A stretch of 64,000 bases of DNA, taken from positions 372,001-436,000 of the forward strand of contig JAMYHL010000010.1 in NCBI GenBank assembly GCA_025531455.1, read 5' to 3'. This document shows positions 12,481 to 24,056 of the stretch, one piece after another. The notes below the pieces were generated by a model, which had not been told where the DNA came from, made no database searches, and saw only the letters and a list, made by a program, of their open reading frames with translations. This stretch comes from Apiotrichum sp. Y4204 (lineage: Eukaryota > Basidiomycota > Tremellomycetes > Trichosporonales > Trichosporonaceae). The position numbers and the translations under genes were made by a program. Each line of letters starts with the position of its first letter. The first letter of the stretch is position 1.

Positions 12481-14272
12481 TGTTTGAGAGAGAGAAGGCA
12501 AAGGATGAACAGATAAAGCCTGATGACCGCACGAGCGGACTGTTGTGCGCGCTCGTTTACGGCCTGGGCCTAGACTAGACATGTTGTATCGTAATGCAGT
12601 TTCCTGTCCCTGTTGTCTGGTGCAGATTTTCGCGCTGTATACTTGCTGTTATCTCTGCATCTGGATATGTGGGGTGACTGATGGGGGAAGTGATCTTCGG
12701 AAGTGATCTTCGGACGCGTCCCGCAACGGCCGCACAGTCGGTCCGGCACCGTACCGCGCACCACGGTTGAGCCGTCCAATGGCGATAGCCGTCTTGAGCC
12801 GCGAGCGGGCCCAAAGTGCCGATCCCTCCCTAGGCCAGACTTTAGTGGATCGGCGGGAGGCTGGGGGTGGGGCACCAGATAGGGAGATCCAGGCATGACT
12901 GAAGCCGCTGGTGAGGGGCCCGGGTAAAGCGCCGGCAATGCTGTCGCTGGCGTGCTCTGCGCTCTGAGCGTTGCAATGCGATCTGCGATCAAATGCTCAT
13001 GCGAGCACCGCACAAGCGAGCCCCATATAGTGCATATCAGCCTATTGACCGACGGAGGGGTAGCCCGTAGCTTTTTGCTTCTCGATATGCGGCCCCACAT
13101 GCCGCATGGCGTCTTCTTGCGCTTCTCGGTGTTCGCCGTTCCGCGGCACTAGGCACGGTGGGGGTCCTGCTTTTACCCACTGGCCCACATGCCACTGCCG
13201 CCCAGCTGATCACGCCCCATGCTGCAGCACTGAAACGGGTGCGCCGGGGCCGTTTAGACAGTGCATTCTCCCGGGGTGGATGTTGTCCTTACACAATCGA
13301 TGTAACTGTATCATGCACTCCACCAGGTTCGTCATAACTGTCTCGCACAAAAAGGGAGGTTGCAGCGCGGCGTATCCATTGTCCTGCGATGGTGCTCACT
13401 GTGTGTGGTAGCTTGGTAGGGGTGCTAGGCCCATGGCCCACTCAATCTGAATCCCTCCTTGGTGTTATAACGGATGAAGACCCTTTTTGGTCCCTTTGAC
13501 GCAAGCCATTCAGGCGCTGTCTCTGATTCGCGCAGACCTGTCTTGGGCTGGGAGGTATGACGGCATTCAGTTGGCTGCAGTTGGGCCAGTTGGGCAGCAA
13601 GCGGACGCGGGGTATCCATCCCATTTTTCTGACGTTTCTCGCTGTATTGGCCTGCATTGGCCTATATGGCCCAACGCATGGGTCATGCGGCTGCGGCTAC
13701 GGCTGCTGAGGCACCGAGGGTTCTGGCGCTGGCCTGGTTGGGGGCTCTGAGGGGGATGGGCCGTGTGTGCTGTGAGAGCCTTTTTGGTGTAGGACCAAGG
13801 TGCAAGGAGGATGCAAGCGTGACCCCACATTGGATGGATTCATGTAAGGCGTTATGCCGTGTGCCCATTGATCGGCGTCATAGCCGCAGCACCCCCTCTC
13901 CTCACTCACTCTCCGCCGTCCGCCCCAGTCGGCCATCCGCCGTGCACTCCCCCCCCTCCCCCCACACATTGCATTCCAGCCGACACCACCACCACCAACC
14001 ACACCCCCACATCTTGCAACCTTGACAGCTATCTCCCACACACTCTCTCTTGCATCCACATCATTCTCACTGTCCCCATTCCCATTGTTCAGCGCTTCAT
14101 ACGAAGGCTGACAGAAAGCGAGAAAGAACCACAGATTCAAAACCACCCACGTTCCCACTCGCCAGCCCGACGCACGAGTGTCATCGCTCCCACACCCCGC
14201 ATCGTCCGCCGGCATACCCCACTGCGTCACTCGTAAATCCTTTACCGCAGTCCGCTACCCGCAAAAGCAACC
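12481..14272. other. Intergenic region upstream of glycogen synthase
   Basis: No supported gene in 1.8 kb. A short direct repeat (GATCTTCGGAAGT-like, two copies) occurs at about 12688-12715. From about 13880 the plus strand is strongly C/T- and CA-rich up to the ATG at 14273, consistent with a long pyrimidine-rich promoter or 5' UTR. Several CCCCT motifs, the core of yeast stress-response elements, occur in this tract, but they are expected by chance in such sequence. Confidence 0.5.
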
Positions 14273-17182
14273 ATGTCCGAGGTCCAGCGCAACGTCCACC
14301 AGCCGCTCCTCTTCGAGTGCGCGTGGGAGGTTGCGAACAAGGTCGGCGGCATCTACACCGTCATCAAGACCAAGGTGCCCGTCACCGTCAAGGAGTTTGG
14401 AGACCGGTGAGTCTGATGAACGAGGCACGTCTCGCGTGACACTGACAGCCCCAGGTTATGCCTTATCGGCCCGCTGAGCTACAAGTCGGCCCCGGTCGAG
14501 GTCGAGTCGGAGGAGCCGTAAGTTGACGCTTACGCCGGATGCCCAATCTGACCACCAGCGAGCCCGGTACACCCATGGCGGAGGCCTTGAAGAGCATGAA
14601 GGACCGCGGCGTCAAGTACCTCTACGGCCGCTGGCTTATCGAGGGTGCCCCCCGAGTCCTGCTCTTCGACACTGGTAGCTGCTACAACAGGTGAGTGGTT
14701 ACGGAAGCCTAGCAGCTTCATCGGGGGGTGGACGCTAGAAGGATTGTTAGCCGGGTTGGTCAGCTGACAGGGGCTCAGGCTCGACGAGTGGAAGTCCGAC
14801 CTATGGAATATCGCCGGCATCCCTACCCCGCCTAACGACCACGAGACAAACGAGACCATCGCGTTTGGCTACATGGTGGCATGGTTCCTTGGCGAGGTGA
14901 GTGGAGCGCATTTGGAGCGAGTGCTGGTGGTTGGGCAGCGGGAATCACATACGCCCGCAGTCACTACGGCAAAGACCTCGTCAATGCTTGCGATCAAGGT
15001 GCCGCGCGTGTTGCTCCTGTGATTCTGCAGCCAGTTGAGGCCCACCCCATTCTTCAAGCTTCTGCACGTCCAATGCAGTTATCCCCCGATTCCCATCGGC
15101 TAGTGCTGGGCCTCCTCGCGCACTGACCTCGCACGAAGCTTGATAGCCGGCGGGGTGAGTAGCCAACAGCGCACTGACGCTTCCACAGTTCTCATCGCGC
15201 TGCCTCGACCGTGCCATTATCGCCCACTTCCACGAGTGGCAGGCAGGTCTCGCTATCCCCCTCTGCCGCAAGCGCCACATCGATGTCACCACCATCTTCA
15301 CCACCCACGCTACCCTCCTCGGCCGTTACCTCTGTGCGGGCAGCGTCGACTTCTACAACAACCTCCAGTACTTTGACGTCGACCACGAGGCCGGTAAGCG
15401 TGGTATCTACCACCGGTGAGTCACAGTGGAGCGCGGATCGCGAACGAGAGCCCAACTGCTCCACATACGTGGGGATCGTTTTGGGGAGCTCGGGGAGTCG
15501 GGTCGAGGATCCCGGCGATCCTTGCACCCTTACGGAGCCAGGAGCGATCATGAAGTCGCCGATCAGAGCCGCAGATCGCCTCAGAGTAGTCGAGCTGTTC
15601 ATGAGGTCCGTGTTTTGCTGACATTCTAGCTACTGCATCGAGCGCTCGGCGACGCACTGCGCGGATGTGTTCACTACGGTCTCGCACATCACTGCGTACG
15701 AGTCGGAGCACTTGCTGAAGCGCAAGCCCGATGGTGTTCTCCCCAATGGTCTCAACGTGGTCAAGTTCGCTGCCATGCACGAGTTCCAGAACCTCCACTC
15801 GCTGTCCAAGGAGAAGATAAACGAGTTCATCCGTGGTCACTTCTACGGCCACTACGACTTTGACTTTGACAACACGGTCTACATGTTCACCGCCGGTCGT
15901 TACGAGTTCCGCAACAAGGGTGTCGACATGTTCATCGAGTCGCTTGCCCGCCTCAACGCGCGTCTCCAGAAGATGAACTCAAAGATGACGGTCGTTGCGT
16001 TCATCATTATGCCTGCCGCAACCAACTCGTACACTGTCGAGGCCCTCAAGGGTCAGGCTGTTACTGGGGCGCTCAAGGAGTGTGTTCAGCAGATCACGGA
16101 GCGCGTCGGCAAGCGCCTGTTTGAGCACGCCGCGCGTTACGACGGTACCCACGGCACCGAGCTCCCCAACCCCGAGGACCTCATGTCGTCCGAGGACAAG
16201 GTGCTCCTGAAGCGCCGCGTGTTCGCCCTCAAGCGTAACACCCTGCCTCCCGTTGTCACCCACAACATGGCAGACGACAGCAACGACCCGATCCTCAACC
16301 AGATCCGCCGCGTCCAGCTCTTCAACCGCACCTCGGACCGCGTCAAGGTCATCTTCCACCCCGAGTTCCTCAACTCCAACAACCCGATTCTCGGCCTTGA
16401 CTACGAGGAGTTCGTCCGTGGTTGCCACCTTGGTGTCTTCCCGTCCTACTACGAGCCCTTCGGTTACACCCCGGCGGAGTGCACTGTCATGGGTATCCCC
16501 AACGTCACCACCAACCTCTCTGGCTTTGGTTGTTTCATGGAGGACCTTCTCGAGGCGCCCGAGGACTACGGTTGCTACATCGTCGATCGTCGTAGCCAGG
16601 GTGTCGAGGAGTCTGTTGAGCAGCTCACCAACATGCTTCTCAACTTCACCCTCAAGTCGCGTCGCCAGCGTATCAACCAGCGTAACCGCACGGAGCGTCT
16701 GTCGGAGCTTTTGGACTGGAAGTCGCTGGGTCTCGAGTACGCCAAGGCGCGCCAGCTCGCGCTTCGCCGCGCGTACCCTGAGTCGTTCAACGACGACGAG
16801 CCTGAGTTCACTGGTGTCCAGCGTGTCGCCCTCTCTGCGCCGGGCAGCCCCCGCTATCGCTCGGGCTACATGACACCGGGCGACTACGCCACGCTCACGG
16901 AGGAGATGGAGCACCTCTCCACGAGCGACTACATGGGTGGAAAGAGTGAGTCTCCAAGCGAGAGTACAACCATACTGACATTCAGACTGGAAGGGTATCA
17001 ACGACGAGGAGGAGGACCACCGTTACGGCTACCCGATTGTGATGAAGCCGCGCACGCGTTCGGACTCGCTCGCCTCGGCCATCTCGGGCACTATGACACC
17101 CTCTGGCGGACGGAAGCTCAGCGAGAAGGACCTCGAGAAGGCAGACGCCGCGCTCGAGTCGCACAACGCCAACGGCAACTGA
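14273..17182 (+). CDS. GSY1: Glycogen synthase (GT3, UDP-glucose-dependent)
   Basis: Cytosolic enzyme extending alpha-1,4-glucan chains from UDP-glucose. Seven exons: 14273-14406, 14455-14517, 14559-14690, 14779-14896, 15189-15415, 15630-16945, 16986-17182, total 728 aa, typical for fungal Gsy. The N-terminus has the donor-site region ([20 protein letters not shown]). Then come AHFHEWQAG, the [20 protein letters not shown] block, [15 protein letters not shown], and the GT-B catalytic segment [17 protein letters not shown] with the E-x7-E pair. The basic segment [20 protein letters not shown] corresponds to the glucose-6-phosphate-responsive region. The C-terminal tail is Ser/Thr-rich with MTPGD and SGTMTPSGG, typical phospho-regulatory sites. 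Introns 4 (292 nt) and 5 (214 nt) are unusually long; intron 4 carries a nested donor (see findings). Confidence 0.95.
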
Positions 17183-19018
17183 GCAACAGCCGTAGATGGA
17201 GAGGAGACGCGTAGGGTGTGAATAGGGGGACGTGTCGTCAACAGTTCGGAGTTGAGAGTGGGAGCCAAGTGGAGGGAGCGGAGTGGTTAATGTGATCGTT
17301 TCTTTCGTACTTCAATGCAATGCATCCAGCCTTATGACTCGTGAATATGAAGGAGCCCCGCGCGCGATGACCAAAGCTGCGCTTATCCTTATCATATCAG
17401 AGAAGCCGGGATACGCAGACATCACAATCATCGGTCGACAGGGTACATCAGCCATGAGGATCCGCAGCTCGGCGGCTCGGCGGCTCGGCGATCGGCGATC
17501 AGTGATCTGCATTGTGATCTGGACAGTCTACTGATGTCCTGGAACGGGTGCATGGACCCGCTCGCCGAGCCATGGAGAAAAGCAGACAATCATATTCATT
17601 ACCTGGGTCGAAACGCGGGGAAGAAACGTGCTACTGTTCCTGTCATCCACGCTGCACGCCATTCACAACAGAAGTCATCTCCATGATCACCGCCTATCTG
17701 TTGCGAACCGTAGCGACTTGCAACAGCTAAACCTTGTGTTCCTTTGTTCTCTCCCTCACCGGATGACGAAGCATATCGGCGGGAGAAGGGAGATAACGAA
17801 CAGTGAACATCCACCACAGAAAAGAACGTCCTTGCACACACGGATCAGTCAGCTGTTCCTGTCCAGAACCGTAGATGGGTCCACCAATTGACCACTAACC
17901 TCCTGACGAATTGAGTCTTCCACTCATGGACAGCTGACCGTCCATTCCGCACTCTTATCTCCCACACACACACTCTGATCCGGTGACAAACCACCACCCA
18001 CCACCACCGCCATTGCGGCATGTGGGCAAATTGCGCCTGGTAATATCACAGCGCTGGGCCCCGGAGCCGCCCAAATTCCGCGCATCGAATGCAGCAGCAG
18101 CAGTATTTGGCAACGATTAAGGAAATGAAATGCATACAGAGCTAATCAGCGCCTAATAAGCGATGAATCCGAATCAAATACACGCTGCCCAGCACGTGGC
18201 TCACAGCGACTGCCGCGCTGCCGTACCGCCCGGTACGCGGTACTGCCCTTTGGCCTTTGGCCTCTTGCTAGCTTTTGCCAAGGCAAAACGTCATATAAAC
18301 CCTAACCCTCAGGCATCCCCGAGGTCACCATAGTAGCACCTCGGTGCCCGAGGTGGGCTGTTCAGCCTGTCTCATTGGGCCGATGGCTATCGTGCCTGGC
18401 TCTCCGAACCTGCGATCTTGGTACTGTCGGCACGGCCGGCAATTTTTGGTACCACTCGGCGGTGCGACTATCTTTGGCAGCGCGGCTGTGCTGACGCCAT
18501 CTGCTGCGTTCATCGGCGCCGTGCCGGGAATTTTTCTTGCCTGATTCCAAACACTGCGCGCTGAACGCAGCATGCAGCATTGCCATGTGACTGTATGGTA
18601 CAATCTCTTGGAACCACCATCAGTGTCCACCAGTGCCAGAATGCTACCGCTCCGAGCCGCCGAGTCCTCGGCCCTCGGCCTCTCGCACCCCCGTCGCGCT
18701 TCCCTCGCTTCCCACCGGCCGCTAGCCCGGTCTATCGGCCTGTCGGGGGACAACAAACCTCAAACCTTGCGGTAGATGATAGCTTACTCGAGAATTTCTC
18801 ATCCTAGACCGATGCACATATCTGAGTCGTCGTGTTCGCTCCACTCGACTCTTAGCGAGAGAGATTCTTATAACTACACTGATATCCGTATTCTCGTCCC
18901 CATCACGATAACAATCGAACACCACCATCACATCGTCACTTGGTTTCACACCGCCTGATCTGAAACCACTGTACCACAACACGCCACTGCCTCGCCACCA
19001 GCCACACTCCCATTCACC
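17183..19018. other. Intergenic region, no supported gene
   Basis: About 1.8 kb of 3' and 5' flanks. Short repeats of CGGCGGCT/CGGCGATC occur at about 17465-17505. A locally A/T-richer stretch lies at 18090-18180, and a GGTACGCGGTAC-like inverted element at about 18220-18245. No frame with coding bias or family similarity was found. The last 200 bases are the probable promoter of the DUF3533 gene. Confidence 0.5.
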
Positions 19019-21129
19019 ATGGCCGCCAACCCACCACAGGCGTCGCCGAGGTTGTCGCCGTCAATCTCGCCCAGCGTATCTCCGCGAATCACAACTTCCC
19101 GCCTGCCCCGCGTCGCGGAGGACGGCAATGGCGCCGAGGCCCTTGACGGGGGCCACGCGAGCACCGCGACCTTTGTCAACCCGCCGCTGAAGCGCACCGA
19201 CACAACACAGTCCAAGCTGAGCCGTATCGTCTCGCAGTTGCCCAACCCCGAGCGCGGGATCGCCGAGCGGCCCGGAGGTCCCGGAGGGCCGGGCGGTCCC
19301 CCCGGCCTCAAGAAGTATTCCCACAAGTGTGGGTCTCTCCAGTACTTGGCCCGATCTGACGCCAGTCTTCTCCCCCGAGATGAAGATGTTCCGCGGCATC
19401 GTGTTTAAGATCCTCGGCATGACGGTTGTTCTCACCATTTTCGTCATGTGGACTTGTGCTTCCTTCTACTGGGGCTCTCGTGAGTATTGCAACGGGCTGT
19501 AAAGACACGCTGGAGTCGTGTAACTGGCGTGGAAGTGTTGCCAACACTAGAGGTGATGGAGGATTGCCTGCTTAACGCAAAGTTCTGCAGATCCTCCAGT
19601 GGTGGCGCATCTGCGGCATCTGGTCAAGCTTCACATTTCTTGTGCTCCACAGCGCGTCTCCACCATTCCCCATTCCGCTACCCCTTGGTTCCATTTCTTC
19701 TGACACACAGTCTGGAAAGGCAACCACTACACCGATAAGCTCACGGTTCGCGTGATCGACCTCGACGGCGGACCCATTGGGCAAGCCATCTCCTCCAGTC
19801 TTCTCTCCCGCCACGAACTGGGATACTTCCACACCGACGCCAACAAGTTCCCGGACATGGCGGCGATCGAGCACGATATCGTCCAGGAGGGCGCATGGGG
19901 GACGATCACCATCAACAAGGGCGCATCGGCCGGTCTTGAGGCTGCGCGGGCGACCGGCGACTCGTCATACGACGGTCGGAAGGCTGTCTCCTTCATCTTT
20001 GCCCAGGCGCGCAACGAGCTGGCGACGGGCTCCTACCTCCTTCCCCTCGGCCAGGCTGCGCTCTCCGAGATCACCGGCAAGCTCTCCGCCCAGTCCACCG
20101 CCCAGTTCATGGCAGCCAATGCCGGCAACTCGACGGCCATGAACCTCGTCGCCCGCGCCCCAACAACCATCGCGTCGCCCATCGGCTTCTCAATCGTGAA
20201 CCTCCGCCCCTACGACCAGCCCGTAGCGACTGCTATTACGCTCGTTGGTGTGAGTATCCGTGCTCTGTTGCTGTTATTGTTGGTGGTGTCACCTTTTTTT
20301 CTTTGTTCCTTGGTCCTCTTCTCTCCTCGCTTTCCTTTGCTAACGCATCTAGAACATCTACGTTCTCATTTTCGCGTTCATGTCAACAATGGCGAATAAC
20401 GGAGCGCGTGAGATCATTGCGCCGTATCTCACAACGCGCTCGTATCTGTTGTACCGCGTCTGTGCCCCGCTTCTCCTTTACCTGCCCCTCTCGTTCGCCT
20501 TTGCCATGGTCAACCTGCCGTTCAAGCCCCACTTTGACGCGCACTTTACATACGCAGGCGGCTTCTTCCTCTGGTGGTTCATCCTCTACCTCGGCATGGG
20601 CGCTCTCGGGTTGTCGACCGAGTTTGTCATCACCATCCTCGGACCAAAGTTCACCGGCTTCTTCCTTGTCCCTCTCATTGGTGAGTAACCTTGGAACCGT
20701 TCTTGGAATCACCGCTAACCCTCAGTCGCCAACGTTTCTGGTGTTTCCGTTCCCCATGAACTGCAACCTTGGATCTACCGCTATGCCGTGGCGATGCCAT
20801 TCTACAACCTTTCTCGAGGTAAGTGCCATTTGCCCACATACGCCACACCCACCAACCGCCACGTCCACTTATAACTACACCTTCTCCCAAGCTTCTCCTG
20901 CATTCTGGTGTGCATCTGCTGACAATCTACAGCTGTCCGTACACTGATCTTCAACACAAAGAACACGCTTGGTCTAAACATCGGTGTTCTGATTGCCTGG
21001 ATGGCCGTCTCGCTCATCACTATCCCGTTGACCACCTGGCTCTACCGCCGCGGCGCCGTGAACCAGCACAGGCGCGAGGTGGGCGAGAACGAGACAGAGA
21101 TAAAGACCCCGGACGGTCGCATTGTTTAG
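19019..21129 (+). CDS. SNG1-like DUF3533 membrane protein
   Basis: Multi-pass membrane protein of the DUF3533/SNG1 family, related to ABC-2-type permease domains; yeast SNG1 influences nitrosoguanidine resistance. Six exons: 19019-19328, 19366-19479, 19711-20249, 20353-20680, 20726-20818, 20933-21129, giving 526 aa. A disordered Ser/Pro/Gly-rich cytosolic N-terminus of about 100 residues precedes TM1 (ILGMTVVLTIFVMW, about 115-138). A large soluble loop follows (LTVRVIDLDGGPIGQAI), then about five further hydrophobic segments (NIYVLIFAFMSTM, PLLLYLPLSFAFAMV, FFLWWFILYLGMGALGL, FFLVPLIVANVSG, NIGVLIAWMAVSLITIPL), ending in a short charged tail. The architecture of TM1, extracytoplasmic domain, then a C-terminal TM bundle matches the family. 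The substrate is not predictable. Intron 1 is only 37 nt, while intron 2 is 231 nt. Confidence 0.85.
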
Positions 21130-21400
21130 GCAGTTATTTGGAAGAAGGATTTAATACCAATATAGACAACAAAACTGGATATCTTCAGCACCTGGATAGA
21201 ATGGGTGTGTGTAATGCTACAGACCGACTATAGTATTTTGCTACACTTCAGATCACTGGCGGCACTGCGGCCGCCGTGCTGCCGTTCCAGAAACCATTCT
21301 GGCGCAGGAAAAAACATATCTTATCTGCCCGGATGACACCTCTGGACTCGCACAACCCGAAAACAAAAGCGATCAACGCGCCAATCGCAGAAATGTGATC

Positions 21401-21489
21401 GGCGAGATGGCCGAGTGGTCTAAGGCGCTGTGTTCAGGAGTTTATTCTTCCGCAGTCTTCGGACGTGGGTTCGAATCCCACTCTCGTCA
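21401..21489 (+). tRNA. tRNA-Leu (anticodon CAG) with an 11-nt intron
   Basis: A full cloverleaf can be drawn. The acceptor stem GGCGAGA pairs with TCTCGTC (one G-U) with discriminator A at 21489. The D arm is GCCGAGTGGTCTAAGGC. The anticodon stem CTGTG/CGCAG is interrupted after position 37 by an 11-nt intron at about 21439-21449. The loop TTCAGG+C gives anticodon CAG at 21435-21437. The variable arm is TCTTCGGAC and the T arm GTGGG-TTCGAAT-CCCAC. The B box GGTTCGAATCC is at 21468-21478 and the A box lies in the D arm, both internal Pol III promoter elements. A T5 tract just after 21510 may terminate transcription. Reading CUG as Leu means no sign of the CUG-Ser reassignment seen in some ascomycete yeasts. 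Confidence 0.93.
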
Positions 21490-21829
21490 AAAGGGGATTC
21501 AGTTCCTCCTGCCAAAGTTTTTGAACATTCCAAGGAGACAAATCTTCAATGCGAGAGTTGCACTAGATTGCAGAATTGCAGAGACACCAGATTGCAAGAA
21601 AGAGCGCAAAGAGCTCGTCCCCCCTTTCATCTTCTCGTGAATGTTGGTGCCGGCCACTCGGCATTTGCGCGATCACATGCGCGATCTACACAAACCGGGG
21701 GGTACAGATTTTTGGGTGGCAAGAAAAATCACGTGACCGCAAAAGTTGATCACACGTACGGGGCACGATCCCCACCACCCACAACTTTGACATTGTTGTT
21801 GCTCATATCGTCTCCCCCAACTCGCCACG
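21490..21829. other. tRNA 3' flank and DIM1 promoter
   Basis: Contains the likely Pol III stop (T tract near 21518) and then the DIM1 upstream region, which carries CT-rich sequence and the GTTGTTGCTCATATCGTC leader just before the ATG at 21830. No coding frame is supported. Confidence 0.5.
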
Positions 21830-23270
<1,441 letters not shown>

Positions 23271-24056
23271 AGACAGTGTTGTACTATTTCGCTTTCGCTT
23301 TTCTTCTCGGGACACGGCGGTGCGGCTGCACTGTACTTGCTCCGCGCCCAGCCATGACATGTACACGTATGCATTCACATGCAGCATGATGATACCGCCG
23401 CAAACTACGAGTTGACCAGGCGCTGCTACAACACGCCAAAGCGCGGCTTCGAGTCCGCGCATCAGGGCGCAACGGCAACGTGGTGTATGCCGGTTAAGGT
23501 CGCGATCGTGGACCACGGTCGGTATCGGTCAAAAAAAAAAAAAAAAGTTGGTGTAGGCAACGAGAGATGCGATGACATGTTGGTGATGATGATGGTGCCA
23601 AGAGTTCGGAGTGCGATGGTGCATGGCGAAGGCAATGGGATAACTGCTGTCATTTTTCATTCGTGTGGAGTTTATGGTGTTTTCGTCTGTCGTCTGAGTC
23701 TCGGGGCCAGTGAGTGTTTCGATTCATTGTTTGTGTTTGCAAAATGATGCTGCTGTTGTGAGGCTGTTGGCATGCGTCGACATCGGCGTCGCGTGTAGGT
23801 TGTAAGTTGTATAGTGCGGAGATGAGGGGACGAAGCGGAAGGCATGGGCGCGATGGCGCCGGCAATAAACGAAGAAAAAAGGGAAAGAGAGCGAAAGTTG
23901 AATACAATAGATGCAATGATCGCGATGCGGAGTCGGGACGGACATGGTCCGGCGTGATGGGAATGTATATTTTAACGAATCGTGCAACGATGCTCAATCT
24001 AGAGTTAGAAAGAAAAGCATCTTTAACTCACTCACTGGCACTAATTCTCCTCTTCC
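23271..24056. other. Convergent 3' flanks; poly-A tract
   Basis: About 790 bp between the stop codons of DIM1 and the minus-strand La-motif gene. It holds a 16-A homopolymer at 23531-23546 and no supported gene. Both transcripts must terminate in this interval; no specific terminator motif can be assigned. Confidence 0.5.

Noticed and set aside
15979..17001. 340-codon minus-strand frame within glycogen synthase
   Set aside because: Antisense shadow of the GSY1 main exon.
18297..18309. AACCCTAACCCT-like telomeric motif
   Set aside because: Only about two units inside an ordinary intergenic region; not evidence of a chromosome end.
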